Program-made: the position numbers and the translations under genes
From: JANXQG01 sp963780045
GTDB taxonomy: Bacteria > Planctomycetota > Planctomycetia > Pirellulales > Thermoguttaceae
NCBI GenBank assembly: GCA_963780045.1
Contig: CAVZZZ010000001.1
Location: forward strand, 1,054,001-1,118,000
Length of the DNA: 64,000 bases
Reading direction: 5' to 3'
Notes under the pieces: model-generated
The model's database searches: none
Seen by the model: only the letters and a program-made list of their open reading frames with translations
What the model was told of the DNA's origin: nothing
Part shown: positions 8,246-18,913 of the stretch, piece after piece
Layout of the letters: every line of letters begins with the position of its first letter
How positions within the stretch are numbered: position 1 is the first letter of the stretch

Positions 8246-11200
8246 CTACTCGCTATATGGAAACGGAATAACCCGAGGCGCACCCATGCGTTCCTTGGGA
8301 AGCGTTTTCAGTCCGTCTCGAAGACGTTTCACTAACGACTTTTCGCTGTCGGATCGGGACATGATCTCAAAGGCGTCATTACGGCCATCGCGACGAACGC
8401 CAATGATGTCCGGTCTAAGGTTGCCAGCCGCATTGTCGAGGCCCGTTGACACCTTCCAAGACCGGTTCATTGTAATATACTCGTACTCCCCGGACTTGGC
8501 CATCTTTTTGACTTGTCGGAGCACCTGGATGTCGTGGCTTGCGGTGTTCGATACCTGCGCAGTTCCGTAAATATCCGTCCCGAACCACGTCATCTTCGGC
8601 ATTCCTACCGCCAGCGGCCTTAGGCCACTCTTCGCAAGGCCTGCCCCGTTAGCCGCCTGCCTCGCCTTCTCCGCCGCCTCGACGGGTTTGGCCTCCTGCT
8701 CGGCGATCTTGGCCAAGTCGCCTGCACCAGCGCGTGCGGTATCGGCAAGCACCTGTAACTGTCTCGCCTTGGCGATGTCGTTGGCCAACGCGGCCTCTCG
8801 CGCTTCCTTTGCGAGCCGCAGATACTGCGCGTATTTCGCCTTGGCGGCAATCGCGGCCGGCAGAAGCGCGGTGATTACGTCGAAAGCAATCTGCCCCTGC
8901 CCTCGCGGGCTCCTCCACTTGTTGACGAGATCGTTCTTGATCGCTTGGTATGTATCGCCCCAGTGAGTTACGGCATAGGCGAGCCCGGAGACCGTTTGCG
9001 GTAAGTGGGTGACAGTGCCTATGAGGCCGCCAATAACGCCAGCCGGGCCGTCCCAAAAGAAGCCGCTTATAGTCTCGCCGACATCGTGCCAGTAGCCACT
9101 CCCCGGCACGCTCGCAATCGCTGCCTCACGATCCGCGCGCCATTTCTGAAGCCTCCGATCCTTCGCCGCGTCCGTCTCTTGGGCCTCCAACACGAGCTTA
9201 CCCGCAGCCTCCCTCGCGAGCCTCTGGCCTTCGGTCGGCTCTGGAACCCCGAGAATCGTGCCGTTCGGCGCGATGACGACTCCCGCATGCGGCGAGCCCG
9301 GCGGAAACATCTTGGCCGCGATTTCAGGATCGATATCCTTGTTAATGAAGCGGTGCTTCCGTCGTCCCCGCTCACAGGGGCCACGTTGCCGTGCGATAGG
9401 ACACCCGGATCTTCGTTACCGCCTCCGCCGCCCTTGTTATGGACGAGCACGTCGGAGGCGCCGACGCGGACGAAATAGGTGTGCAGGCCGGCGACGCGGA
9501 TGTTGTAAACAGGCTCCACGTCGCCGCGGCAGCCGACGGAAGAAACCGCGTTCCAGCCGCCGCTGCTTGTGCGCAGCTCGTCGCCGGACTTGAGTTGCTC
9601 GGCGGGGATGAAGCCCCGGCCGCGGACGTAGAAGGGGTGGTTGGGCGTGCAGCGAATCACGCCGCCGCCGACCTCGACCTCCATCAAGGGCTGCGGCTCG
9701 TGACGGAAGACCTCAACCACCTTGCCGACGAGAACGGGACCCTCGGGATCGTTCTGATCGGCGGCGTTGACACCCCCGCCCGTCGCGAACTCCTCGATCG
9801 GCATCGCCGTGCCGTCGCCCAGCGAGAGCAACATGCCCGCCGCGAAACAGCCGCCACCTTGCGGCACGTTCGCCACCGGCTCGATCTCCGCGCCGCTGTT
9901 GGGCATTGCGAGGCCAAGATCTTTAATCGCCGCGCCGCCGCCGTGCGAGATCGCGATGTCCCCGCCGATCAACGAACCGGTAGTGGGCGCGTCCGCGCCG
10001 GCGGAGGCGCCTTCGGCGGCTTCGTTCGCGATGGCCGGCGCTACCGTCACGGGGACGACATCCGCGACAGCATCGAGCCCAAAGACCGCGTCCGCGTCCG
10101 GAATCGCCTCCGATGCGACGCTGCCCTGTGCGCCGGGTATGTTGCCGTTGGCGAAGGCCGTCTGCGCAGGCTTGTTGGCGGGGCCGGTCGTGCCGGCGTA
10201 GCCGGGATTGGCCACGTTGCCCATGCCGGGCACTGTGTCCACCAACGATGCCGCCGGAGAGAGCGAAGGCAGCGAGGGGACCGGTGCGGACTGGTCCACG
10301 ACTGAGCCGGGCGAGGGCGTCGACTCCGGCTCGACCCAGCTCGACATCACCCAGTCTATCGCCGCCGGCCCGACAGCCTCCGGCAAATACACCAGGTTGT
10401 TGTTCTCGAAGCTGCCCGGCACCGTCAAACCATCCGCCGTGACCATCTCACCGACGGAGCCGGGCACGTCGCTCGGCGACGACTACGAGGTCTGCGTCGG
10501 CCCCGTCGGCCCCGTGGGATTGCCGCCGATCGACCAGTTATCGCCGCCGTTGAGCGTCGAGGTCAGCGGGCCGTCGTCGTAGCTGTACGCCGCGCCGCCG
10601 CCGCCGCTGCCGGACGCGCCGCCGGTATACCAAAAACTGTAACCGGCTGTTGCCGAGGCGTCGCCCGCGTTGCTGCCCGAGCCGTTTTGCACCCATTGGC
10701 CCGTGCTGGAGGAGACGCTCGCGCTGGCGCTGTAATTCATGCCGTAGGTCTCGCCGCCGGACTCGCCCCACGTGCCGCTGGTCGCGCCGTCCGTCCAACT
10801 GCCGTTGTCGGCGGAGTATCCCCAGTTGGCGTTTGCCCCGCCGGACGACTCTCCGCTGCCGCTGGTCGGGCTCCAGACCGCGCCCGTGGACGACCAGGAG
10901 AGGTTGCGGTCCTCGTTGTAGTCGTAGGTCCCCCAGTCGCTGCCGCCGGCCGTGATCGTGCCCGAAATGAAGTTGCCGGGACCGTCGGAATTGGCGAAGG
11001 GTGCGCTGGCTGAGAAGCTCGTGCTGGTCCCGCCGCTGGCCGTGCCCGACTCGCTGCCCGTACCCGTCCAGCCGCTGGAAGACGTGAAGGTCGACTGCGT
11101 CGAGTAGCCGTAGCTGGCGTAGGCGTCGCCGGAGGCGTTGACCGTGCCGCTGTAGCCGCTGGATTTCCCGCTGATAGCCGGGACCATTCCGCCGGCAGCG

Positions 11201-11610
11201 ACACCCCAGTTACTGTCCAACGCCGAGTAACCGCCGCTGGCCGAGAAGCTGAAGCTCGCCCAGCCGTTGCCGCTGGCCGAGCCGCTGCCGCTTTGCGGCG
11301 TCCACGCCCCGCCGCTGGCCGGGCTGTAGCTGAAGAACTCTTGATAGTCGTAGGAATTGCTGCCGGAGCCGCTGGCGGTGCTGCCCGTGCCGCTGCCGGA
11401 GTTGCCGTAGATTTCATTGCTGCCGCTGGCGCCGTAGGCGTACGAGTTCAGCGGCCCGCTGCCCGAGAGCGACCAGCTCGCGTTGCCGCTGGCCGCGAGG
11501 TCATCGACGCCGTTGGTCACGTCCGACGACGGCGTCGCCGCGTTCTGCCATACGCCGTTGTCGTCCAGGTAGGCGTATTGGGTAAAGTGGCAGCGCCTGG
11601 CGGAATACAT
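8246..11610 (-). pseudogene. Polymorphic toxin precursor 1: Gly/Ser-rich repeats, HINT domain, nuclease-like tip; interrupted
   Basis: Three reading segments form one precursor. 11610-10483: Gly/Ser/Thr-rich repeats (GSGSESG- and TSGSG-type), probably a secreted stalk. The frame stops at a TAG near 10483 where the sister copy at 16-19 kb has TAC. 10467-9350: Pro/Ala-rich linker, then a HINT pretoxin domain from GGCFAAGMLLSLGDGTAMPI to YFVRVGASDVLVHNKGG, a self-cleaving protease-like module preceding the toxin. Near 9340 the frame shifts. 9310-8246: a hydrophobic Gly-rich region and a C-terminal tip with RPDIIGVRR...DAFEIMS, which resembles a PD-(D/E)XK restriction-fold nuclease. The 5' end abuts an Rpn gene at 11614, so the true N-terminus and secretion signal are missing. 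Confidence 0.72.
9430..11061. repeat. 1.63-kb direct repeat, copy 1 (toxin precursor HINT and stalk)
   Basis: Nearly identical, in the same orientation, to 17183-18816. It covers the HINT domain, the linker and part of the Gly/Ser-rich stalk. Identity ends just after the HINT C-terminal VHNKGG on one side and inside the stalk repeats on the other. Differences include a TAG/TAC change and a net 2-base indel near 9570/17325. Confidence 0.9.
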
Positions 11611-11613
11611 TGG

Positions 11614-12551
11614 CTACCGAGCCGTGCGGGTGCGAAGCTTCTCCTGCAAATCGCGCGTCAGGACGTCAAGCTGCTGGAAATCCATCGCCCGAAGTTCTTT
11701 CTCGTCGCTCAGAGGCAAGTACAGCAACCCCTGTAGCATGCGGATCGTGTCGATCTTGCCTTCGATCTTGCCTTCGATCTTGCCTTCGATCTTGCCTTTC
11801 GTCAGACCCTCGCGTTCGCCTTCGAGCTTGCCTTCGATCTTCGCGGCGTCAAGCTCCCACTGGCGGTCCCGGATGGCTCTTTCACGTCGGTCGTACATCG
11901 CTTTGTCCTCGCTGATTTGCGCAATCCGGATCAGTGTCTCCGACGCCCGGCGAATTGCCGGCTGCGGAAACGCCGCCAGCAACTCTTCCGGCTCGTCGTC
12001 TTTGGCGTGCCGCAGCCAATAAAGCCATTGGCCCAGCATGTCGCCGGACGCCAAATCCGAATACGCTGTATTATACTTCGGCAGTTCGATCGTGTGAATC
12101 GCCAAGGTATCGTCCAAAACCCGCCCGGATGTTGCGTCCGTAAGTCGAAAAGCGTGGTGAAACTGCGGCGTATCGCGCCACAAAAGGCCGTCCAGCAGCC
12201 AGATCGAATAAGCCGGCAGCAGTTCGGCATAGTCGTCGCCCGCGCGGAGTTGGTTCACGTACAACTCGCAGCCGTAGTACACTAGCCGTTTCGGCGTGCC
12301 CGCGGGGACCGTCAACTGCACCTCCACGTCGTACCAGGCCCGCCCTGCATCGACCGCCTTGACGTCCAGAATGGTCAGCTTGTCGTCCTGAAAGTCCTTG
12401 TAGTTGAAGGGGTTTTGGATCGTCACGTCGGCGATCGGCGTTTTGGCTTCAGCACCGCGTTGAGCAGGCCGATCAGGGGTTCGCGGTCCTCCGGCCGCGC
12501 AAATGCTTTCATGAAGGCAAAATCGTTGAGTGGATTGATTCCCAGCGGCAT
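11614..12551 (-). pseudogene. Rpn-family PD-(D/E)XK nuclease/transposase-like protein, one frameshift
   Basis: The natural start is the ATG at 12551 (MPLGINPLNDFAFMKAFARP), typical of the Rpn/PDDEXK_2 family. The frame breaks near 12440 at a short A run, where one extra A would restore KPKTPIADVTIQNPF. The catalytic region reads LTILDVKA...YDVEVQ, matching the D-x-E-x-Q arrangement of the nuclease core. The C-terminus has a coiled, charged tail with four copies of the KIEG repeat. Rpn proteins are DNA endonucleases that promote recombination. The gene ends 3 bases from the truncated toxin precursor, a junction repeated at 18914. Confidence 0.78.
11752..11799. repeat. 12-bp tandem repeat encoding KIEG x4
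   Basis: Four exact copies of cgatcttgcctt within the C-terminal tail of the Rpn-like gene, read as GKIEGKIEGKIEGKI on the minus strand. In-frame length changes are easily tolerated here. Confidence 0.85.
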
Positions 12552-12605
12552 GGGGCAACCGCGAGTGGCTGGATCGAGACTGTCACGCAAGAGCATAGCC
12601 GAATC

Positions 12606-13061
12606 AACGCGCGAGCGACAGGCCCGCGCCTAGACGCCTTCCGAGACTGGTGCCGCCGCAAAGGAATCCAGCCCCGTTACGGCGCGATCGGCCGGCACGG
12701 TTCGATTGCCGTGGTGGAGCGATTCATTCTCACGTTGAAGCTCTTGCTCGGCTGTCTGTTTCTCCTTCCCTACCGGCGCGAGGTGTTCATGCGCGAACTG
12801 AACGCCGCGGTACAGTGGTACAACTCCCATCGACCGCACACCTGGCTCGGCGGAAGGACGCCGGACGAAGCCTACTATGCCGCCTTCCCGGCCAACCGAA
12901 AACCGAGATTCGAGCCGTGCGCGAGATGGCCTCGAGCGTCGCCATGCGCGCGCCCTTGCGCGTTGGTCAGGGGCAGTCCCGGCGTCCGATTCAAGCTGGA
13001 AGTCAGCTTTCTTAACGGACGTAAACATCTGCCGATAGTGAGTCTCGTTCGCGCGGCGTAA
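12606..13061 (+). pseudogene. IS transposase C-terminal fragment (rve integrase core)
   Basis: In frame from about 12627: RLDAFRDWCRRKGIQPRYG, then VVERFILTLK, WYNSHRPHTWLGGRTPDEAY, and a basic tail ending at 13061. The last catalytic Glu region (ERFILTLK) and the N-x-H-RPH-x-LGG-x-TP motif identify the C-terminal part of a DDE integrase-core transposase of IS3-like type. The N-terminal domain and both other catalytic Asp residues are missing. A related fragment lies at 19950-20204. Confidence 0.8.
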
Positions 13062-13157
13062 GGCGGCGCGACCGCGCAATTCGCAACGGCCGCGCCGTCT
13101 CTGCGCAAGAGCGGCGACAAAGGCTTTTAGGAGGTTAAATTGCAAAAGAGCGATTCG

Positions 13158-13185
13158 CCATTCCGCCGCTGACGCGGCGGAATGG
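13158..13185 (+). terminator. Hairpin after IS remnant 1
   Basis: Perfect 12-bp stem ccattccgccgc / gcggcggaatgg with TGAC loop, 97 bases after the transposase stop. The same hairpin with one mismatch follows the second IS remnant at 20303-20330. It may be a terminator or part of the IS end. Confidence 0.6.
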
Positions 13186-13326
13186 TGAAGCGTTCTCCTC
13201 ATTCCGCAAAAAAAACACACTATTCTTAGGGGTTTGCGTTCCGTCCTTTTTGGTTGTATTGTTTCGCTGGTCCAAGGTCCAACACAGATTGCTCTCCTCA
13301 ATCCTCACCAAAAGCCCGCTACTATG

Positions 13327-13383
13327 AGGGGTTCAATTCCCCTCCGTTCCGGTTGTAAAGGTTCCCTGGACCAACACACCAAC
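13327..13383. repeat. Short repeat with T-arm-like core, copy 1
   Basis: aggggttcaattcccct followed by ccgttccggttgt and ggaccaacacac. A second diverged copy is at 15071-15123, so the pair flanks the LRR fragment and element A4 in direct orientation. A partial third copy (gttccgtcc...ggtccaacacag) lies at about 13238-13286. Confidence 0.55.
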
Positions 13384-13399
13384 ACATGCTGTGACTACC

Positions 13400-13975
13400 T
13401 TACCGAGCGTCCGAATACTCTATACGGCAATGAGGCAATTCTTGACGTAACTTCTTCACTCCTTTCTCAGAGACCAACGTTCCCAAAAGCCAAAGCTCTT
13501 CAAGCTTGGCAAGCCCTTTTAGGTTCTCCAGGCCGGCGTCAGTCACTCGCGTACCGTCCAGCCACAGTACGCGAAGTTCGTGCATGCGCTTGAGATAAAC
13601 CAAGCCGGCGTCCGTGATAAACGAGTTGTGTAGCCGCAACTCTGACAATTGGGTCAATCCCTCGATATGCGCCAGTCCGGCATCGGCGACTTGCGTACCG
13701 TCCAAATTCAGCCATTCAAGTTCCTTCAGGTCCTTGACATGCCTAAGTCCATTGTCCGAAACCGAAGTATCGCTTAGCCAAAGCGTTCGCAGCCGCCTAA
13801 GTCCGTTTAGATGGGCCAACCCGGCGTTCGTTATCCGTGTGTCATCAAGCGCCAAGGACTTCAATTTCGCAAGGTTTGCAAGGTACGCAATGCCTGCGTC
13901 CCCGATTGGCGTGAAACGCAGTTCCAAGCTATCGAGTTCCCATAGGTCTTTAAGGCTTTTCAAGTTGGGGGGAGC
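13400..13975 (-). pseudogene. Leucine-rich-repeat protein, N-terminus lost
   Basis: About 190 residues of regular 24-residue LRRs of the type LxxLxxLxLxxTxVTDAGLxxL (for example VTDAGLENLKGLAKLEELWL), ending PHCRIEYSDAR at 13400. Such LRR proteins are common in planctomycetes and usually mediate protein binding. The N-terminal part is missing because the left end of element A4 begins at 13976; the reading frame runs straight into the transposon. Whether it belonged to the toxin locus as an immunity-type gene cannot be told. Confidence 0.8.
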
Positions 13976-15061
13976 CGGGGTCAGACCGAGACTTTCTACT
14001 TTCGACGACGCCTTTGGAGCGATGTCGCGAGCTTGGCGGCGACGACCAGCACGCCTGGCCGGTCGGCCACGCGACGATGTATGGCTCCTACTCCTGTTGA
14101 ACTGATGCCGTAGTGCTGGCCGACTGCGCGGCCGCTGAGGTCGGCCAAGCGCACGGCCAGTTCCACCGCTACCGCCTTCGCCGCGCCGGCGCGGTGACCG
14201 TGCTGCGACAGGCGCGCGGCGTCGATCTTGAAATGCCGCGCCACCGCCGCGTCGATGTCTGGCAGCGAAACCGCCCGCCGCGGCAGGTCTAAGTCGCGGT
14301 CGCGCGCCTCGCCGCTTCGCCGCCGCTCGATTCGCTCTTCCGTTTCTTCCAGGAACGACTCGCCGCCGATCGCAAAGCGGTTGGCCGCCAGGGCGTCCAG
14401 CAGCGGCCCGTCGTCGTCCGTGAGACAGGCATGCACGTACGCGCGGTAGTGCCGCCGGGCAGCGGCCTCGTCGCGGCCGAACTCCTTGAGCACTTCGTAC
14501 CGCATGAACTCCTGCATGTTGGCCTTGGCGACGTGGCCCGGATAGCTGCTCCAGCGATAGTTTTCCAGATGCCGCAGCCGCTGGGCGCCTGACCATCGCC
14601 GCGCGGCGGCGATCTTTACCGGATTCAGATGGATGTAACGCGAAACGGCCAATAGGTAGCTCTCGTCTTCGATCAGCTTGGCCCTGAAGCGGCCCTGGAA
14701 CAGATGACCCGGCCGGCGGTGCTTGTAGCGGGAATACAAGGCGTAAGACGATAACAGCCGCTGCATGAAACGCGACAGGTTCGCCCGCGGCGTGCGGACC
14801 AGAAGATGAAAGTGATTGCCCATCAGAACATAGGCGAAGAGTTGGATGTCGGCAAGGCGGAGATGGTGCGCGAGTTGGGCGAGAAAGCTGCTCGCAGTCG
14901 GCCTCGTCGTGGAAGATTGTCGCGCGGCCGTTTCCGCGGCTGGTGACGTGATACAAGGCATCGGGAAAATCAATCCGTGGCGGGCGCGGCATGGTTTGAA
15001 TGTAGACCCTCAGCCGCGCCGACAAGACCCTATAGTAGTAGAAAGTCTCGGTCTGACCCCG
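13976..15061 (-). mobile_element. RAYT-like element A4, both ends present
   Basis: Terminal inverted repeats at 13976-14000 and 15037-15061 (25 bp, matching element A5). The right end is followed by atgctg, as in A1-A3. The left end is preceded by ggagc, as in A5 and A6. Confidence 0.88.
13996..14992 (-). pseudogene. RAYT-like transposase copy A4 (frameshifted near its N-terminus)
   Basis: ATG at 14992. An extra base near 14888 (gctgctcgc for gcgctcgc) shifts the frame after about 33 codons; the rest, from FLAQLAHHLRL through the HUH motif to the C-terminal DnaA-like domain and the stop at 13996, is open. Otherwise nearly identical to the intact copy at 24622. Confidence 0.83.
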
Positions 15062-15070
15062 ATGCTGCCC

Positions 15071-15123
15071 AGGGGTTCTCAACCCCTCCGTTTCGGTTGT
15101 CAAGTCTCGCTGGTCCAACACAC
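15071..15123. repeat. Short repeat with T-arm-like core, copy 2
   Basis: aggggttctcaacccct followed by ccgtttcggttgt and ggtccaacacac. It overlaps the 3' end of the candidate immunity gene 15100-15777. Confidence 0.55.
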
Positions 15124-15777
15124 TGGGCAGAACACCATTGCGACCTTAGATTCGTTTACCGAGACCTGAATCCTATGTCGCCACAGATCAAAGTACGCTT
15201 GAAACGGTTCGAGAATAGGGGACGATTTCCGATAGAGGGGCCACAGGACATATTCAGTTAGGATTGGATCACACGCCATATAGTAGACTGCCTCGCGCAG
15301 CATCAGCCATTCCCGCTCCGAAGGAACTAATGTGTCAACGAAGTTGCCAACAGCGTCAACGAGCGCATCCGAGAACTCCCCTACGTTACTCGCCTCAATG
15401 GTGCGTACAACCTTTATAGATGGCGGCACAGCAAGGAACGAGAGAAGCCACTCGTGTTGCGAGGCGGTGGCAACGCGGGCACACTCGGTAAGATGCCGGG
15501 ATGCGATCGCAATAGCGTCGGTATCCCTTAGCTCAGCCGGCTTCCGCACGACGAAGTATGCATCCAGGCCGTCCCAGGAGGATTTCGTAGCATCAAAGAT
15601 TGATTGAATGCGCCTCCGCACGTCGACCGCAGCCTCACTACCAAACAGAACACGATCAAGCTTCTCCCCGGCCGGCCTAAGCAACTGGAAGAAGCCATTT
15701 AGAGACTCGATACTTGGGAACGTCGTCGAGCTTCCACCGACGGCGCTTGAGCATCTCGCCAAAAGTTTCTTGCTCAT
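15100..15777 (-). CDS. Putative immunity protein for toxin 2
   Basis: A 225-residue cytosolic protein beginning 14 bases after the toxin-2 tip stop, on the same strand, the standard place for an immunity gene. No known motif is recognised; it is rich in Val, Ser and Ala with aromatic patches (YYMACDPILTEYVLWPLYRK). Its last codons lie in a short repeat shared with 13.3 kb, so the C-terminus (VFCPVCWTSET) may not be original. Role inferred from position. Confidence 0.55.
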   Translation of the reverse strand: MSKKLLARCSSAVGGSSTTFPSIESLNGFFQLLRPAGEKLDRVLFGSEAAVDVRRRIQSIFDATKSSWDGLDAYFVVRKPAELRDTDAIAIASRHLTECARVATASQHEWLLSFLAVPPSIKVVRTIEASNVGEFSDALVDAVGNFVDTLVPSEREWLMLREAVYYMACDPILTEYVLWPLYRKSSPILEPFQAYFDLWRHRIQVSVNESKVAMVFCPVCWTSET

Positions 15778-15791
15778 TCATTTCAACCCCC

Positions 15792-18700
15792 TTAGCGAAG
15801 TCCCAGTGGAAGTGCGCCAGAGCCCCCAACCAGGTTTCTGTCCGCCCATAGCCGCAACGCCTTCTTGAACGACTCGAAATCTTTTGACTCGTCAATAAGA
15901 CGAAAGATCTCATTATGCGCGGCCGTGGAGAAGTCGCCGCCATGCGCTCCAGGCTTCGTGAAGCGAACACCACCGGTCGGCGTACGATAATCACGAATCT
16001 GCTCCGCCGTCACTCCCCATTCCTTAAACTTCGCCGCGCGCGAAACAGGTAACCATTCATGGAAGCCGCCTGGGCTCCGCAACCTCTGCTTGATTATACC
16101 TTGGAGCCTCGGGTTCTCCCACAACTTACTAAACTCCTTAGGCGTAAGGCTGTTAAACCAACGGTAGAACTCACCGTTGCGAACCGACGGTATCGCAGTT
16201 CCAAACGGCAACGCGATCATTCCGCGACGGCTGCGATAGCGCCTGAGGGCCGTAGCCCTCGATTCGGCGTTTCCGCCGCCGGAGATTGCTTCCCGCAAGC
16301 CGTTGACAATCGCTTTCACCGCGTCGGAGTTCTTGAACGCCTTCGCGCTTTCCAGGGCCTTGACGATCCGGGCCTCCAGCGCCCCGCTCTCGATCGCCGC
16401 GCCCGCGCCCTCGGTAGCCGCAGTAACAATTGCCCACTCAATGATCTGCTCGCTCACCAGGCCCATGATGTAGCCTTCCTGCGCGGGCCGAGTTGGGACG
16501 CCGCGTCCGCGACCAGGTTGAGGATTTCGATTGTTAGCGGTGAAGCACCGTCAAGTATCTGATCCAGGGCAGACAAATCGGCCGTGCCGGAGGGTGCGCT
16601 CCCGAAACGCCCACTCAAGAAGTTCGTGCCAAGGGTTGCCCCCAACTCGCCCGCCATCGCGTAGAGGTCGGCGAGAATAATCCCGGCGTTCTGCGCCGTA
16701 ATGGCCGCGTTGTTCACCGCACGCCCCATGGCATGCCCCGCTTGAATCGCCTGCACAGGCGCGGTCCAGTTCCAAAGGCTGCCCGACAAATCGCCAAGCA
16801 CGGTCCCCACCGCGCCCAGGGCATTGACGCCCCACATGAAGCCGTCCGCGGTTGCCTGCACTATCTTGCCGGGCAGCGACGGAAGCGACTTGATCAGATC
16901 GAGCGTGCCCTTGGCGCCTGCGATGAAGCCTTCGCCGTAACCGGTGAGATAATCCGACACGCCCTCTTTCGTTAGAAGCGACTGCTGGTTCTTGATGATC
17001 TGCCGCAGCGTCGCCTTGAGTTGCTCGCGAGGGCTGAGCTTGGCATCGGCAACGACTGGCGCGGGACCGGGCGGTGGCGGCGCGGCCAGCGCTTGCGACG
17101 CGGGTGCTGCCTGCGACGGCGGCGAGTAATGGCTGCTGCCGTCTGAATTCGATATGAATAGACCGCCAGCCTCCGGATCACCGCCTTTGTTGTGGACGAG
17201 CACGTCGGAGGCGCCGACGCGGACGAAATAGGTGTGCAGGCCGGCGACGCGGATGTTGTAAACAGGCTCCACGTCGCCGCGGCAGCCGACGGAAGAAACC
17301 GCGTTCCAGCCGCCGCTGCTGGAGGGCGCAACTGGTTGCCGGACTTGAGTTGCTCGGCGGAGATGAAGCCGCGTCCGCGGACGTAGAAGGGATGGTTGGG
17401 CGTGCAGCGAATCACGTCGCCGGCAACCCCGACCTCCATCAAGGGCTGCGGCTCGTGACGGAAGACCTCAACCACCTTGCCGATGGAAACAGGCCCTTCG
17501 GGATCGTTTTGATCGGCGGCTTTGACACCCCCGCCCGTCGCGAACTCCTCGATCGGCATCGCCGTGCCGTCGCCCAGCGAGAGCAACATGCCCGCCGCGA
17601 AACAGCCGCCACCTTGCGGCACGTTCGCCACCGGCTCGATCTCCGCGCCGCTGTTGGGCATTGCGAGGCCAAGATCTTTAATCGCCGCGCCGCCGCCGTG
17701 CGAGATCGCGATGTCCCCGCCGATCAACGAACCGGTAGTGGGCGCGTCCGCGCCGGCGGAGGCGCCTTCGGCGGCTTCGTTCGCGATGGCCGGCGCTACC
17801 GTCACGGGGACGACATCCGCGACAGCATCGAGCCCAAAGACCGCGTCCGCGTCCGGAATCGCCTCCGATGCGACGCTGCCCGGCGTGCCGGGTATGTTGC
17901 CGTTGGCGAAGGCCGTCTGCGCAGGCTTGTTGGCGGGGCCGGTCGTGCCGGCGTAGCCGGGATTGGCCACGTTGCCCATGCCGGGCACTGTGTCCACCAA
18001 CGATGCCGCCGGAGAGAGCGAAGGCAGCGAGGGGACCGGTGCGGACTGGTCCACGACTGAGCCGGGCGAGGGCGTCGACTCCGGCTCGACCCAGCCCGAC
18101 ATCACCCAGTCTATCGCCGCCGGCCCGACAGCCTCCGGCAAATACACCAGGTTGTTGTTCTCGAAGCCGCCCGGCACCGTCAAACCATCCGCCGTGACCA
18201 TCTCACCGACGGAGCCGGGCACGTCGCTCGGCGACGAGTACGAGGTCTGCGTCGGCCCCGTCGGCCCCGTGGGATTGCCGCCGATCGACCAGTTATCGCC
18301 GCCGTTGAGCGTCGAGGTCAGCGGGCCGTCGTCGTAGCTGTACGCCGCGCCGCCGCCGCCGCTGCCGGACGCGCCGCCGGTATACCAAAAACTGTAACCG
18401 GCTGTTGCCGAGGCGTCGCCCGCGTTGCTGCCCGAGCCGTTTTGCACCCATTGGCCCGTGCTGGAGGAGACGCTCGCGCTGGCGCTGTAATTCATGCCGT
18501 AGGTCTCGCCGCCGGACTCGCCCCACGTGCCGCTGGTCGCGCCGTCCGTCCAACTGCCGTTGTCGGCGGAGTATCCCCAGTTGGCGTTTGCCCCGCCGGA
18601 CGACTCTCCGCTGCCGCTGGTCGGGCTCCAGACCGCGCCCGTGGACGACCAGGAGAGGTTGCGGTCCTCGTTGTAGTCGTAGGTCCCCCAGTCGCTGCCG

Positions 18701-18913
18701 CCGGCCGTGATCGTGCCCGAAATGAAGTTGCCGGGACCGTCGGAATTGGCGAAGGGCGCGCTGGCTGAGAAGCTCGTGCTGGTCCCGCCGCTGGCCGTGC
18801 CCGACTCGCTGCCCGTGCTCGTCCACTGGCCCGTGCTGGTCGAGAAAGTGGAGTCCGTCGAGTAGCCGTAGCTCGTCGCGGTATAGCTCAAACCGTCGGA
18901 TCGGGCAGACTGG
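15792..18913 (-). pseudogene. Polymorphic toxin precursor 2: same stalk and HINT as copy 1, different toxin tip; frameshifted
   Basis: Stalk, linker and HINT domain nearly match precursor 1 and are open from about 18913 to 17325, where a net 2-base difference shifts the frame. The next segment (17272-16454) resumes HINT (VYNIRVAGLHTYFVR, VHNKGG) and then diverges completely: a Pro/Ala-rich linker, hydrophobic Gly-rich helices, then a second shift near 16475. The tip (to 15792) contains GGFHEWLPVSRAAKFKEWG, HGGDFSTAAHNEI and WADRNLVGGSGALPLGL; the His-rich pattern suggests a metal-dependent nuclease of the kind found at C-termini of Rhs and contact-dependent toxins, but I cannot name the family. 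The 5' end is cut at the Rpn-like gene 18914-19861. Confidence 0.72.
17183..18816. repeat. 1.63-kb direct repeat, copy 2 (toxin precursor HINT and stalk)
   Basis: Partner of 9430-11061; see that entry. Sequence identity stops right after the HINT module, so the toxin tips differ while the delivery part is conserved. Confidence 0.9.

Larger units (their letters stand above)
13062..13399. other. IS 3' trailer and repeats, no gene
   Basis: Contains the conserved trailer of the IS remnant with its hairpin (13158-13185) and two copies of a short repeat (near 13238-13286 and 13327-13383). No protein frame with family features is seen. Confidence 0.55.

Noticed and set aside
10483..11417. Pro/Ala/Arg-rich frames in other phases of the toxin stalk
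   Set aside because: Shadow frames of the Gly/Ser-rich repeats; codon pattern follows the minus-strand stalk frame.
12630..13301. Minus-strand frame over the IS remnant
   Set aside because: Antisense of a recognisable integrase-core fragment on the plus strand.
13321..13360. tRNA 3' half (T-arm and acceptor-like bases)
   Set aside because: No matching 5' acceptor, D-arm or anticodon arm upstream; kept only as a repeat.
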